NCBI GenBank assembly: GCA_964631835.1
Contig: CAZWAD010000018.1
Coordinates: forward strand, 1-64,000
DNA: 64,000 nucleotides
Source: Bog-950 sp964631835
GTDB lineage: Bacteria; Bacteroidota; Bacteroidia; Chitinophagales; LD1
Reading direction: 5' to 3'
Shown: positions 27,724 to 36,202 of the stretch, piece by piece
Layout of the letters: the number at the start of each line of letters is the position of its first letter
How positions within the stretch are numbered: the first letter of the stretch is position 1
Program-made: the position numbers and the translations under genes
Notes under the pieces: generated by a model
The model's database searches: none
What the model was told of the DNA's origin: nothing
What the model saw: the letters and a program-made list of their open reading frames with translations, nothing else

Positions 27724-28938
27724 TTACCTTCTTTTGTTTCTGCCTCCCGAAAACTTTCCCCGCTTTTTTTCAAACTGCTTTGCGGGATTGTATTCGGGCG
27801 CAGGTCCTAAATTTTCGGGTACAGGAAGTTTTTTCACTTCGCCTTCAATAAGCTCTTCAATGCGCTTAAATTTTCTCTGGTCTTCGGGGCTGATAAAAGT
27901 AAGTGCCACACCGGTTGATTCAGCCCGCGCAGTTCTGCCCACGCGGTGAACATAATCTTCGGCATCACCGGGTACATCGTAGTTAATCACCAAACCTATG
28001 GAGTCAATATCAATTCCACGCGAGAGGATATCGGTGGCTACAAGCGTTTGCAGGTTCTTGTTTTTAAACGAGCGAAGCACTTCGTTGCGCTGTTCCTGCT
28101 CTAAATCGGAGTGGATAGCCGCTACGTTAAATTTTAACCGGCTAAGCTCGCGCTCCAGTTCCTTCACTTTATCTTTTGTAGAAGCGAATACAAGAATGCT
28201 GGCAACTTTTCTGTTCTGAAGCAGGCTTTTCAGCAGCGGAAGTTTTTGAGTTCCGTAAACCACATACGCGCCCTGCAAAACTCCGGCAGCAGGCTTCGAA
28301 AGGGCGATGTTTATTTCCTTGGGCTGGTTTAAAATCTTTTTTGCCAGCGTGCGTATTTCACCGGGCATGGTGGCAGAGAACATAATGGTTTGCCTTTGCT
28401 TAGGTAAATAGCTGATAATCTTATTCAGGTCATCGCTAAAGCCCATGTCGAGCATACGGTCGGCTTCATCAAGTATAAGATGTTGGAGGTGGTTGATTTT
28501 TACATAGCCCATGTTCAGGTGGGCAATGAGCCTGCCGGGTGTGGCAATAATTACGTTAGCGCCATGAATGAGCGCTTTCTTTTCCTGCTCAAACGAAATG
28601 CCACCGGTTCCGCCATAAATAGCGATGTGGCTGATGGAGGCAAAGTAGGCAAAGCCTTCCAGCGCCTGGTCAATTTGAATGGCGAGTTCGCGGGTGGGAA
28701 CAATAACAAGTGTGTTGAGCGTTTCGCTTTTTTGGTGAATAATTTGGTTAATAACCGGAAGCAGGAAAGCCGCTGTTTTACCGGTGCCGGTTTGGGCGCA
28801 GGCTATCAGGTCAGTACCTTGCAGTATAACCGGAATGGCTTGCTGCTGAATGGGCGTTGGTTTTTCAAAACCCATAGCCTGAAGCCCTTCAGTAAGCTCA
28901 GGCTGAAAATTAAAATCGCTGAAGGTCAAAGGAGGCAA
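27724..28938 (-). CDS. DEAD-box RNA helicase, RhlE-like
   Basis: The 404-aa protein has the two RecA-like domains of DEAD-box helicases. The Q motif is GFEKPTPIQ. Walker A is AQTGTGKT at 48-55 and PTRELA follows at 81-86. The DEAD box is at 157-160 (LILDEADRMLDMGF) and SAT comes next. The C-terminal motifs include DILSRGIDI and HRVGRTARA. A basic Lys/Arg/Gly-rich tail (KKRGKFSGGRNKRR) helps RNA binding. This is the common RhlE/cold-shock type in Bacteroidota and likely acts in ribosome assembly or RNA decay. Confidence 0.94.
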   Translation of the reverse strand: MPPLTFSDFNFQPELTEGLQAMGFEKPTPIQQQAIPVILQGTDLIACAQTGTGKTAAFLLPVINQIIHQKSETLNTLVIVPTRELAIQIDQALEGFAYFASISHIAIYGGTGGISFEQEKKALIHGANVIIATPGRLIAHLNMGYVKINHLQHLILDEADRMLDMGFSDDLNKIISYLPKQRQTIMFSATMPGEIRTLAKKILNQPKEINIALSKPAAGVLQGAYVVYGTQKLPLLKSLLQNRKVASILVFASTKDKVKELERELSRLKFNVAAIHSDLEQEQRNEVLRSFKNKNLQTLVATDILSRGIDIDSIGLVINYDVPGDAEDYVHRVGRTARAESTGVALTFISPEDQRKFKRIEELIEGEVKKLPVPENLGPAPEYNPAKQFEKKRGKFSGGRNKRR

Positions 28939-29015
28939 AGGATGATTTTACGGGACGCGAATATGCGGTTTCTTTAATGAAAGTAATTGGAAAGAAGATT
29001 TCTCGTGGCTACAAA

Positions 29016-29258
29016 TCAGGAATAAATATTGCCCGTGTTAAATACCGGGGCTTCCAGCTCAATATGAGCAATCTGTTCAGGTGAGATCTCCTCGCCTTCT
29101 TCAAGATGGAGAACCAGCGAATTGAAAACAACACGGTTACTAAGAACTTGACCAGAATCGAGCGTAACCCTTACCTTATGCAAAAAGCGCCCGCTTTCAG
29201 GAAGCAGTGCCAGTTGCTCGGCAAATTTCTGAGGCAATTCAATGGTGTTTGTTCTCAT
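29016..29258 (-). CDS. Small hypothetical protein, 80 aa
   Basis: Unrecognised. The product has an N-terminal amphipathic part (IELPQKFAEQLALLPESG) and a beta-like middle (FLHKVRVTLDSGQVLSNR). It ends with ISPEQIAHIELEAPVFNTG. The regular alternation of hydrophobic and charged residues argues for a true folded protein. It sits 78 bp upstream of the DEAD-box gene on the same strand, so it may be cotranscribed with it. A plus-strand frame from 29106 overlaps it and is considered a shadow. Confidence 0.6.
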   Translation of the reverse strand: MRTNTIELPQKFAEQLALLPESGRFLHKVRVTLDSGQVLSNRVVFNSLVLHLEEGEEISPEQIAHIELEAPVFNTGNIYS

Positions 29259-29468
29259 AATGTTGTTAAAGATATAAAGATGAAACAGAAAACCAAATTA
29301 ATTATTGTGGATAGGGGAATAATTAAAAAGGGGAAACTTGTTGAGATAGATTTGACAAACAGCGGTTTCTATCAAAGCAAACTGCCAATGGAAGTTAGTT
29401 AGATGTAGTTTCGCTCCGTATAACCTAAGGTAGCAGCCCACTCATAATTTTTATTTTCGCCTCCCTGA

Positions 29469-31022
29469 ATGAGTAGCAAGGGGGAAAAATTTGATGCAGT
29501 AATCATCGGCAGCGGGCTGGGCGGTATGGTTTGCGGAACTATCCTGGGCAAGGAAGGCAAACGAGTTTGCATTATTGAAAAGAACGAGCAGTTGGGAGGC
29601 AGCCTGCAAACTTTCAGGCGCGAGGGGGTGACTTTCGACACAGGCGTTCATTACATAGGCGGATTGAACAAGGGCAAAAACCTTTACCAGCTTTTTAATT
29701 ACCTCGGTATTATGCCCCGCCTCAAACTTGAAAAAATGGACGAGCAGGGTTTTGATGTGGTATTATTTAAAGATGACTCCACGGAATATCCCTATGGCAT
29801 GGGTTATGAAAACTTTATGCGCATTATGTGTTCCAAATTTCCTGATGATGTAGCCGCCATTAAAACTTATTGTGCCGACATGAAGCGCATCTGCGATAAC
29901 TTTCCTTTATACAACATTCGCGTAGAGGGTGATTATAGCGACACAAGTGTTTTCACCACAAGCGCCAGGCAGTATCTCGAAAATCTTACCGGCAACAAGA
30001 AACTGCAGAATGTATTAGCCGGAACAAACCTGCTTTATGCCGGCATCGGGAATAAAACTCCGCTGTATGTCCATGCTCTGGTGGTGAACAGCTACATCGA
30101 AAGTTCGCACAAATGCAAAGAAGGTGGTGACCAAATTGTGAAACTGCTGGCCCGCGTGATTAAAGAAAACGAAGGAATTATCTTACGCAAGAAGGCGGTA
30201 AAAAAAATTCATGTGGAAGGAGGAAAAGCAGAATATGTAATGCTGGCAAGCGGAGAAAAAATTTATGGAGATATTTTTATTTCCAACATCCATCCGGCTC
30301 AAACACTGAACATGACCGATACACCCGTTATCCGTCCGGTTTACCGCAACCGGATAAAGAGTTTGGAAAACTCTATTTCCGTATTTGTGATTTACGCTAT
30401 TCTAAAACCCGGCACATTCAGGCACCGTAACCGTAACTATTATTACTTCGATGAGGTGGACGTATGGAAATGCATGGATTATTCAGAGGAAACATGGCCT
30501 TATACTTACGCCATGTTCGAGTGTGTACCACAGCATCAGAAGGAATACACCGAAGCGCTCACCATCATGAGCTACATGCGGTTTAATGAAGTGGAAAAAT
30601 GGAAAGACACCTTCCACACCACGCTCGATGAAAACATACGCGATGAAGAATATCAGCAATTCAAAAAGCAGAAAGCGGAAAAATTGCTGGATACTGTGGC
30701 TGTGAAATTTCCAAACATCCGGGAATGCATCCAGACGTATTACACCTCTTCGCCCCTTTCGTACCGCGATTACATGGGTAACGATGACGGCAATATGTAC
30801 GGAGTGATAAAAGATTATAACAATTCGCTCAAGACAATGATTTCTCCCAAAACAAAAGTTTCCAATCTTTTGCTCACCGGGCAGAATGTAAACCTGCATG
30901 GAGTGTTAGGCGTAACAGTTAGTGCTGTAATCACCTGTATGATGCTTTTAGGGAAAGAATATCTGGTGAAAAAAATTCTGGAAGCGAATGAAGAGCACCT
31001 GCCTGAAAATATAATGTCATAA
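29469..31022 (+). CDS. NAD(P)/FAD-dependent oxidoreductase, phytoene-desaturase-like
   Basis: The 517-aa flavoprotein begins with a dinucleotide-binding fold (DAVIIGSGLGGMVCGTI) followed by CIIEKNEQLGGSL and TFDTGVHYIGG. This matches the carotenoid desaturase and retinol saturase group. The C-terminal end (LLTGQNVNLHGVLGVTVSA) is the conserved FAD-contact region. It leads a tight operon with a C45 acyltransferase (3-bp gap), AcpS and a PaaK-like ligase. That context favours oxidation or reduction of an unsaturated acyl or polyene chain over carotenoid synthesis, since no crtB or crtE is present. Confidence 0.85.
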   Translation: MSSKGEKFDAVIIGSGLGGMVCGTILGKEGKRVCIIEKNEQLGGSLQTFRREGVTFDTGVHYIGGLNKGKNLYQLFNYLGIMPRLKLEKMDEQGFDVVLFKDDSTEYPYGMGYENFMRIMCSKFPDDVAAIKTYCADMKRICDNFPLYNIRVEGDYSDTSVFTTSARQYLENLTGNKKLQNVLAGTNLLYAGIGNKTPLYVHALVVNSYIESSHKCKEGGDQIVKLLARVIKENEGIILRKKAVKKIHVEGGKAEYVMLASGEKIYGDIFISNIHPAQTLNMTDTPVIRPVYRNRIKSLENSISVFVIYAILKPGTFRHRNRNYYYFDEVDVWKCMDYSEETWPYTYAMFECVPQHQKEYTEALTIMSYMRFNEVEKWKDTFHTTLDENIRDEEYQQFKKQKAEKLLDTVAVKFPNIRECIQTYYTSSPLSYRDYMGNDDGNMYGVIKDYNNSLKTMISPKTKVSNLLLTGQNVNLHGVLGVTVSAVITCMMLLGKEYLVKKILEANEEHLPENIMS

Positions 31023-31025
31023 TTC

Positions 31026-32714
31026 ATGAAGAAGCTGCTGAAGTTTTTCATTTATGCTTTCGGTCTAATAACAGTACTGCTGTTTGCCTCATTAGCTTAC
31101 ATTAAATGGGGTTTAGCACCGGAAATTCCGAAGGTGAAAGATAAAAGCGCGCTTCAACTGCAAAGAGAAAGAGTCGGAGAAAATTTTTACCGGATTGGGA
31201 ACAACTGGCTGAGAAAAACGAATAACGGATTGTGGGAAGAGTATGTGGAAGGTGAACCTTTCGAGCGCGGGGTGATAACAGGCATGCTCGAAAAGGAACT
31301 CCTCTATTTCCAGGAAGAAGCTTTCGTTGAGCAGATTCATATCCTGGTTCCGAATGATTATTACCTTAAGTTCCTCGGAATGTTCACGCGTGTTTTTAAT
31401 CGCCATTTAGAAGAAAATGTACCGGAGGAAAACAAATTGGAAATTTACGGTGAGTCGTTTTCCGCTCCGAAAGAATTTGATTACATCGCCCCGGCTTATG
31501 ACCGCATGCTGAATTATCATGCCGCTCATGACATCGGTCACGCTTTGCAAAACCTGGCGCTTGTCGGCTGTACTTCGTTTGCTGTCTGGGGTGGGCGTAG
31601 TGCTGATTCAAGTATGATTATTGGAAGAAACCTCGACTTCTACCTTGGCGATAAATTTTCAGAAAATAAAATTGTTTACTTCTGTAGCCCGAAACAGGGA
31701 AATAAGTTTGCCACTATCACCTGGGCAGGTTTTATGGGTTGTGTGTCGGGGATGAACGATAAGGGAATAACTGTAACCATCAACGCAGCAAAAAGCGATG
31801 TGCCCACTGAAGCTAAAACTCCGATTTCATTATTGGCGCGGGAGATTCTTCAATATGCATCGAACATTGATGAGGCTTTTGCCATCGCAAAAAAGCGGAA
31901 GACTTTTGTTTGCGAAACGCTGATGATAGGTTCTGCCGCAGACCATAGGACAGCGTTAATTGAAAAGTCGGTGAGTAAAACAGTTTTGTTTCATAGCGAT
32001 TCAAACTATGTATTCTGCTCAAATCATTATCAGAGCGATAGTTTTAAAAATGATAAGAACAATATTGAGAATATGGGAAGCAGTTCTTCGTTTTACCGTT
32101 TTCTGCGTGTGAAAGAATTAGTGGATAATGCAGGAAAGTTAAATTACTCCGATGCAGCTTCCATTCTCCGAAATAAGAAAGGATTACACGATAAAAATAT
32201 TGGCACAGGAAATGAAAAAGCGCTTAATCAACTTATCGCTCATCATGCGGTTATTTTTCAGCCGGAGAAATTGCGCTTTTGGGTTAGTGCTAATCCTTAC
32301 CAGCTTGGCGAATTTATCTGCTACGATTTGAGAAAAGTATTTGAACACGCCCCATCGCTTAAAGATACCAGCCCGCTTCATGAAATGGATTTAGGTATTC
32401 CTCCAGATTCATTTCTTGTGTCTGACGAATGGAGGAATTTTATTCGATTTCGGGAATTGAAAAAACAGCTGAAAGAAGCGACCGGTGAGAAAAAGAAAAT
32501 AGATGATGAAAATCGTTTTGCTTCTGAGTTTATAAATTCAAATCCCCAGTTATGGGAAACATACTATTTGTTGGGAGAATATTTTAAATCGCGTAATGAC
32601 ACGAAAAAGGCGGTGGAATTTTTCTCAGCAGCACTTTCTAAAGAAGTAAATGCTCAAAACGAAGTTGACAAAATAAAAGAGGAAATCAGAAACCTGAAAG
32701 CGAACTGTCAATGA
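31026..32714 (+). CDS. C45-family autoproteolytic acyltransferase/hydrolase
   Basis: The family (acyl-CoA:6-aminopenicillanate acyltransferase-like) cleaves itself to expose an N-terminal Cys nucleophile, then transfers or hydrolyses acyl amides. The 562-aa product has an N-terminal membrane helix (about 8-27) and an accessory domain. The predicted nucleophile is C182 in ALVGCTSFAVWGG, followed by IIGRNLDFYLGD and the WAGFMGCVSGMNDKGI segment. A helical TPR-like tail occupies about 490-562 (YYLLGEYFKSRNDTKKAVEFF). The membrane anchor and tail are unusual additions. The stop overlaps the AcpS start (ATGA). Confidence 0.8.
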   Translation: MKKLLKFFIYAFGLITVLLFASLAYIKWGLAPEIPKVKDKSALQLQRERVGENFYRIGNNWLRKTNNGLWEEYVEGEPFERGVITGMLEKELLYFQEEAFVEQIHILVPNDYYLKFLGMFTRVFNRHLEENVPEENKLEIYGESFSAPKEFDYIAPAYDRMLNYHAAHDIGHALQNLALVGCTSFAVWGGRSADSSMIIGRNLDFYLGDKFSENKIVYFCSPKQGNKFATITWAGFMGCVSGMNDKGITVTINAAKSDVPTEAKTPISLLAREILQYASNIDEAFAIAKKRKTFVCETLMIGSAADHRTALIEKSVSKTVLFHSDSNYVFCSNHYQSDSFKNDKNNIENMGSSSSFYRFLRVKELVDNAGKLNYSDAASILRNKKGLHDKNIGTGNEKALNQLIAHHAVIFQPEKLRFWVSANPYQLGEFICYDLRKVFEHAPSLKDTSPLHEMDLGIPPDSFLVSDEWRNFIRFRELKKQLKEATGEKKKIDDENRFASEFINSNPQLWETYYLLGEYFKSRNDTKKAVEFFSAALSKEVNAQNEVDKIKEEIRNLKANCQ

Positions 32715-33079
32715 TTATCGGAATCGGAACAGATATTATTGAAGTGGCACGCATAAAGAAAGCTGTCGAGAAAGTAAATTTTAAGGAGAAAGTTTTCTCG
32801 GCTCGTGAAATAGAATATTGCGAGAAAGATAAAACCGGGCAAAGCTATGCAGCCCGTGCTGCCGCAAAAGAAGCTTTTTTCAAAGCTCTCGGTACCGGAT
32901 GGAGGGATAAAATGAAGATTAACGAAGTGGAAACAATTAATGATGAATTAGGCAAACCCTCCATTCACTTAAGCGGAGAGGCGAAAAAAGTATTTGAAAA
33001 AAAGGGAGGAAAGAAACTCCATGTTTCACTGTCGCATACTAAGGAATCGGCAGTTGCTATTGTAGTGATTGAAAATTGA
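32711..33079 (+). CDS. acpS: Holo-[acyl-carrier-protein] synthase
   Basis: AcpS attaches 4'-phosphopantetheine to carrier proteins. The 122-aa length and the motifs GIGTDIIEVARI and FSAREIEYCEK are those of AcpS. AARAAAKEAFFKALGTGW and HVSLSHTKESAVAIVV also fit, with the Mg-binding Asp at residue 8. It overlaps the C45 gene by 4 bp and lies 6 bp before a ligase gene. Two carrier proteins in the 52-54 kb operon would need such an enzyme, and this is the only one in the window. Confidence 0.95.
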   Translation: MIIGIGTDIIEVARIKKAVEKVNFKEKVFSAREIEYCEKDKTGQSYAARAAAKEAFFKALGTGWRDKMKINEVETINDELGKPSIHLSGEAKKVFEKKGGKKLHVSLSHTKESAVAIVVIEN

Positions 33080-33085
33080 ATTGAG

Positions 33086-34360
33086 ATGGGTGTAAGCCAA
33101 TTGTCGCTTTCGGAACTAAAATCTTTACAAGAAGAAAGGCTGAAAGTGGCATTAATTTACCTGAAACAAAATTCTCCTTATTATAAACTACACTTCGAAA
33201 AATACAAAATTGAAACCGAAAAAATAAAAACGGTTGAAGACCTTGTTAGAATTCCGACAACAACTAAGGATGATTTCAGTAATCATAATTTTGACTTTCT
33301 ATGCGTACCTAAAAACAAAGTGGTTGATTACACCACCACATCAGGAACAACAGGAGCACCGGTTACCGTTGCATTAACCGAAAATGATTTACAACGCCTT
33401 GCTTATAACGAAGAACAATCTTTCATTACCGCTGGCGGAAAGCCAACGGATATTTATCAGCTCATGCTTACGCTTGACCGGCAATTTATGGCGGGTATGG
33501 CTTACTATCTTGGTATCCGTAAACTCGGTGCTGCCGCAGTTCGTGTAGGAGCGGTCTCTCCGCAAATGCAGTGGGAAAATATTTTTCGCTTTAAGCCCAA
33601 TGTCTTGGTAACGGTTCCTGCGTTTCTTATTAAGCTGGTTGAGTTTGCTGAAACAAACGGAATTGACATCAACAAGTCGGGAATTGAAAAAGCCGTTTGT
33701 ATCGGAGAGCCGATTCGTAATGCAGACCTTACTCCGAATAATCTTGCGAAAGCAATCCGTGAAAAATGGAATCTGAAACTTTTCGGAACTTATGCGTCAA
33801 CCGAAATGCAAACTGCTTTCACGGAATGTGAGCACGGTATTGGTGGACATCATAATCCAGAACTAATTGTTGTTGAAATTTTGGATAATGAAGCGAACCG
33901 GCTTAAAGCAGGCGAGTTCGGGGAAGTTACCATTACCTCGCTCGGAATTGAAGGAATGCCGCTACTACGCTATCGCACCGGTGATATTTGTTGCTATTAC
34001 GATGAACCCTGTAAATGCGGTCGGAATACGATTCGTCTTTCACCAGTCGTTGGCAGGAAAAACCAAATGCTGAAATACAAAGGCACTACCCTCTTTCCGC
34101 CTGCTATTTACGATGCATTAAGCCTGGTGCCTGAAGTGAAAGATTACATAGTTGAAGTAAGCCGCAACGGACTTGAAACCGATGAAATTAAAATTCATAT
34201 TTCGCTTCAGGGTGATTTAGATTCAACAGAGCAAAAAATAAAAACATCGCTTCAAACCAGGCTTCGCGTAACCCCATCATTAAATTTCGTTTCAGCTCAA
34301 CACTTAAAGGAAATGCGTCCTGATGAAACCCGCAAACCAGTGAAGATTATCTTCAGATAA
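33086..34360 (+). CDS. Phenylacetate-CoA-ligase-like AMP-binding enzyme
   Basis: The 424-aa adenylate-forming enzyme has the P-loop-like motif TTSGTTGAPVTVALTEND at about residue 84. FGTYASTEMQTAF and LLRYRTGDICCYY follow; these are typical of the PaaK branch. A Cys cluster (DEPCKCGRNTIRL) is also common there. The C-terminal domain closes with RKPVKIIF. It would activate an aromatic or fatty acid as a CoA thioester. Its placement after acpS fits an acyl-supply role for the same pathway. Confidence 0.85.
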   Translation: MGVSQLSLSELKSLQEERLKVALIYLKQNSPYYKLHFEKYKIETEKIKTVEDLVRIPTTTKDDFSNHNFDFLCVPKNKVVDYTTTSGTTGAPVTVALTENDLQRLAYNEEQSFITAGGKPTDIYQLMLTLDRQFMAGMAYYLGIRKLGAAAVRVGAVSPQMQWENIFRFKPNVLVTVPAFLIKLVEFAETNGIDINKSGIEKAVCIGEPIRNADLTPNNLAKAIREKWNLKLFGTYASTEMQTAFTECEHGIGGHHNPELIVVEILDNEANRLKAGEFGEVTITSLGIEGMPLLRYRTGDICCYYDEPCKCGRNTIRLSPVVGRKNQMLKYKGTTLFPPAIYDALSLVPEVKDYIVEVSRNGLETDEIKIHISLQGDLDSTEQKIKTSLQTRLRVTPSLNFVSAQHLKEMRPDETRKPVKIIFR

Positions 34361-34390
34361 ATCAACAGAACAATTTTCTATTTTTATTGC

Positions 34391-35365
34391 ATGAGAAAAA
34401 TGTTTCTGTTCCCTGTTCTTCTCCTTCTATTTTTCGTTCATAATGCTCAAGATACATTTTCGATTGTTGCCGTTGATTCAGTTACAGGTGAAGTAGGAAG
34501 TGCAGGAGCAACCTGTCTGCAAGCACCCAATCCTCCGCAAGGAGCACTAATTATTTCCGATGTTATTCCGGGTAAAGGAGCCATTCATACACAGGCTTTA
34601 TGGAATGCCAATAATCAATTATATGCCCGTAACTATATGATGCAGGGCTACTCAGCTAAAGAGATTTTGTATGAAACAAATCTGTCCGACTGGACAGGAG
34701 ATTCAACTATTCGCCAATATGGAGTGGCTATGTTTGACTCAACAGGCAGACCGCAGGCGGCAGGTTATACCGGAGTAAATTGTTACGATTACAAAAATCA
34801 CAACCTTGGTCCTTATTATTCCATTCAGGGAAACATTCTTCTTGGACAGCAGATAATTGATTCTATGGAAACAAGATTCTTAAATACAACCGGCTCCTTA
34901 GCTGAGCGGCTGATGGCTTCATTGCAAGGGGCGAATGTTCCCGGTGCTGATACGCGCTGTATGAGCGAAGGTGTTCCGTCTTTGTCATCCTTTCTTCGTG
35001 TGGCAAAACCTACCGACACAGATACTTCACTCTATCTTCACTTAGTGGTAAAAAGCCGGCCGTATGGAATGAGCCCGATTGATTCACTGCAAACTTTGTA
35101 TAACACATGGAAACTTGCACATCCTGTATCAAGTGAAGAAATAAAGAGCGATGAGGTAAAAATTTACCCTAATCCTGTTAAAGATATCTGCAACTTACGG
35201 TTTGCCACACCTGAAAAACGAATTGTAGAAATTCTCGACATAACCGGAAGAGTTGTTTATCAAGCTACAACCTTTGCCAACTGTCTAGTGTCAACAGCTA
35301 ACTGGACTAAAGGCGTTTACTTTGTTCGGGTCAATTTTTCGGTTTTCAAATTGATTGTTCAGTAG
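34391..35365 (+). CDS. DUF1028-family secreted protein with T9SS domain
   Basis: This 324-aa protein has a signal peptide (MRKMFLFPVLLLLFFVHNAQ) and a DUF1028 domain (about 21-235: DTFSIVAVDSVTGEVGSAGA, WNANNQLYARNYMMQGYSA, QGNILLG). The T9SS C-terminal domain (about 250-324) contains KIYPNPVKDICNLRF. DUF1028 resembles the Ntn-hydrolase fold, so an amidase activity at the cell surface is possible but unproven. Its stop codon overlaps the GTG start of mnmD by one base. Confidence 0.85.
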   Translation: MRKMFLFPVLLLLFFVHNAQDTFSIVAVDSVTGEVGSAGATCLQAPNPPQGALIISDVIPGKGAIHTQALWNANNQLYARNYMMQGYSAKEILYETNLSDWTGDSTIRQYGVAMFDSTGRPQAAGYTGVNCYDYKNHNLGPYYSIQGNILLGQQIIDSMETRFLNTTGSLAERLMASLQGANVPGADTRCMSEGVPSLSSFLRVAKPTDTDTSLYLHLVVKSRPYGMSPIDSLQTLYNTWKLAHPVSSEEIKSDEVKIYPNPVKDICNLRFATPEKRIVEILDITGRVVYQATTFANCLVSTANWTKGVYFVRVNFSVFKLIVQ

Positions 35366-36060
35366 TGCAGATAATTACTACACAGGACGGCAGCCATACC
35401 TTATTTTCTGAACAGTTCAACGAGATTTATCACTCCCGCCACGGAGCCATTCGGGAGTCGAGTCACGTTTTTATAAAGAGCGGTTTGGATTTTGTATTTC
35501 CTTCCCCTGTAGGGGAAGGTGTCCGCAGGACGGATGGGGTAGGCATTAGAATTTTTGAACTTGGCTTTGGCACAGGACTCACTGCTCTGCTTACCATGCT
35601 CGAAGCCGAAAGGCGAAGCATTAAAATAGAATATACCACCATTGAACTTTATCCGGTTCCCATTGAAACCATCAAAGAACTTAACTACACACAACAACTC
35701 GGTTACGAGTTTTGTTATGGACCTTATCACTCTCTACATCTCAGCCGCTGGAACGAGGCCCATCAAATCACCCCTCACTTCTGTTTCAAAAAAACCCGCG
35801 ACTCGGTATTAACCTGCCACCTGCCACCCGCAACTTTCAACCTCATCTACTTCGATGCTTTCGCTCCAACTCACCAGCCCGAACTTTGGACTACAGAAGT
35901 TTTCAAAAAAATGTATGATACTTTAGTTTACGGAGGAGTTCTTGTAACTTACTGCTCAAAGGTTTCGGCTCAGAAAGCTATGAAAGAAGCCGGTTTTATT
36001 ATTGAAAAACTCAAAGGTCCACCCGGGAAAAGAGAAATGTTAAGGGCACATAAGTCATAA
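35365..36060 (+). CDS. mnmD: tRNA (5-methylaminomethyl-2-thiouridine) methyltransferase, MnmD-like
   Basis: MnmD methylates the wobble-uridine side chain in some tRNAs (the methyltransferase half of MnmC). The 231-aa product begins at a GTG that overlaps the previous stop. It has FELGFGTGLTALLTMLEA for SAM binding at about 63-80. The family hallmark YFDAFAPTHQPELWT is at about 162-176. Residues 46-59 (PSPVGEGVRRTDGV) are an extra loop encoded by a 42-bp palindromic element that also occurs in addA. It lies between SGLDFVF and IRIFELGFGTG, where family members have a short loop. The enzyme may still be functional. Confidence 0.9.
   Translation: MQIITTQDGSHTLFSEQFNEIYHSRHGAIRESSHVFIKSGLDFVFPSPVGEGVRRTDGVGIRIFELGFGTGLTALLTMLEAERRSIKIEYTTIELYPVPIETIKELNYTQQLGYEFCYGPYHSLHLSRWNEAHQITPHFCFKKTRDSVLTCHLPPATFNLIYFDAFAPTHQPELWTTEVFKKMYDTLVYGGVLVTYCSKVSAQKAMKEAGFIIEKLKGPPGKREMLRAHKS
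35500..35541 (+). repeat. 42-bp in-frame palindromic element, copy in mnmD
   Basis: The first 20 bases, CCTTCCCCTGTAGGGGAAGG, form a perfect 9-bp hairpin with a 2-base loop. The remainder holds a small GTCC-GCA-GGAC hairpin and ends GGATGGGGTA. It starts at a codon boundary (codon 46), has no stop and adds 14 residues. The copy in addA at 40067-40108 differs at only two bases and is in the same frame. Confidence 0.9.
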
Positions 36061-36145
36061 GGGTATCCTCACTTTTGTTCAGAGTAATTGCATTTTTAAG
36101 CAACGTAAGTGATGCTGCTCACATCTTGTACATGGGCTGAGTTTT

Positions 36146-36153
36146 TATATTTG
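36146..36153 (+). promoter_or_regulatory. Possible -7 box before the adhesin gene
   Basis: TATATTTG matches TAnnTTTG and lies 50 bp upstream of the start codon at 36203. A TTG at 36126-36128 stands at a spacing two bases short of the usual 19, so the -33 box is imperfect. Confidence 0.35.
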
Positions 36154-36202
36154 GAGCTGTTTGAAAATCTGCTTTTATTGTTTCATGCTGAAATCTGATA
36201 AA

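Noticed and set aside
29106..29402. 98-aa plus-strand frame
   Set aside because: It overlaps the better-supported minus-strand gene at 29016-29258, and its own product has no regular pattern. The last 40 codons cannot be excluded as a small peptide.
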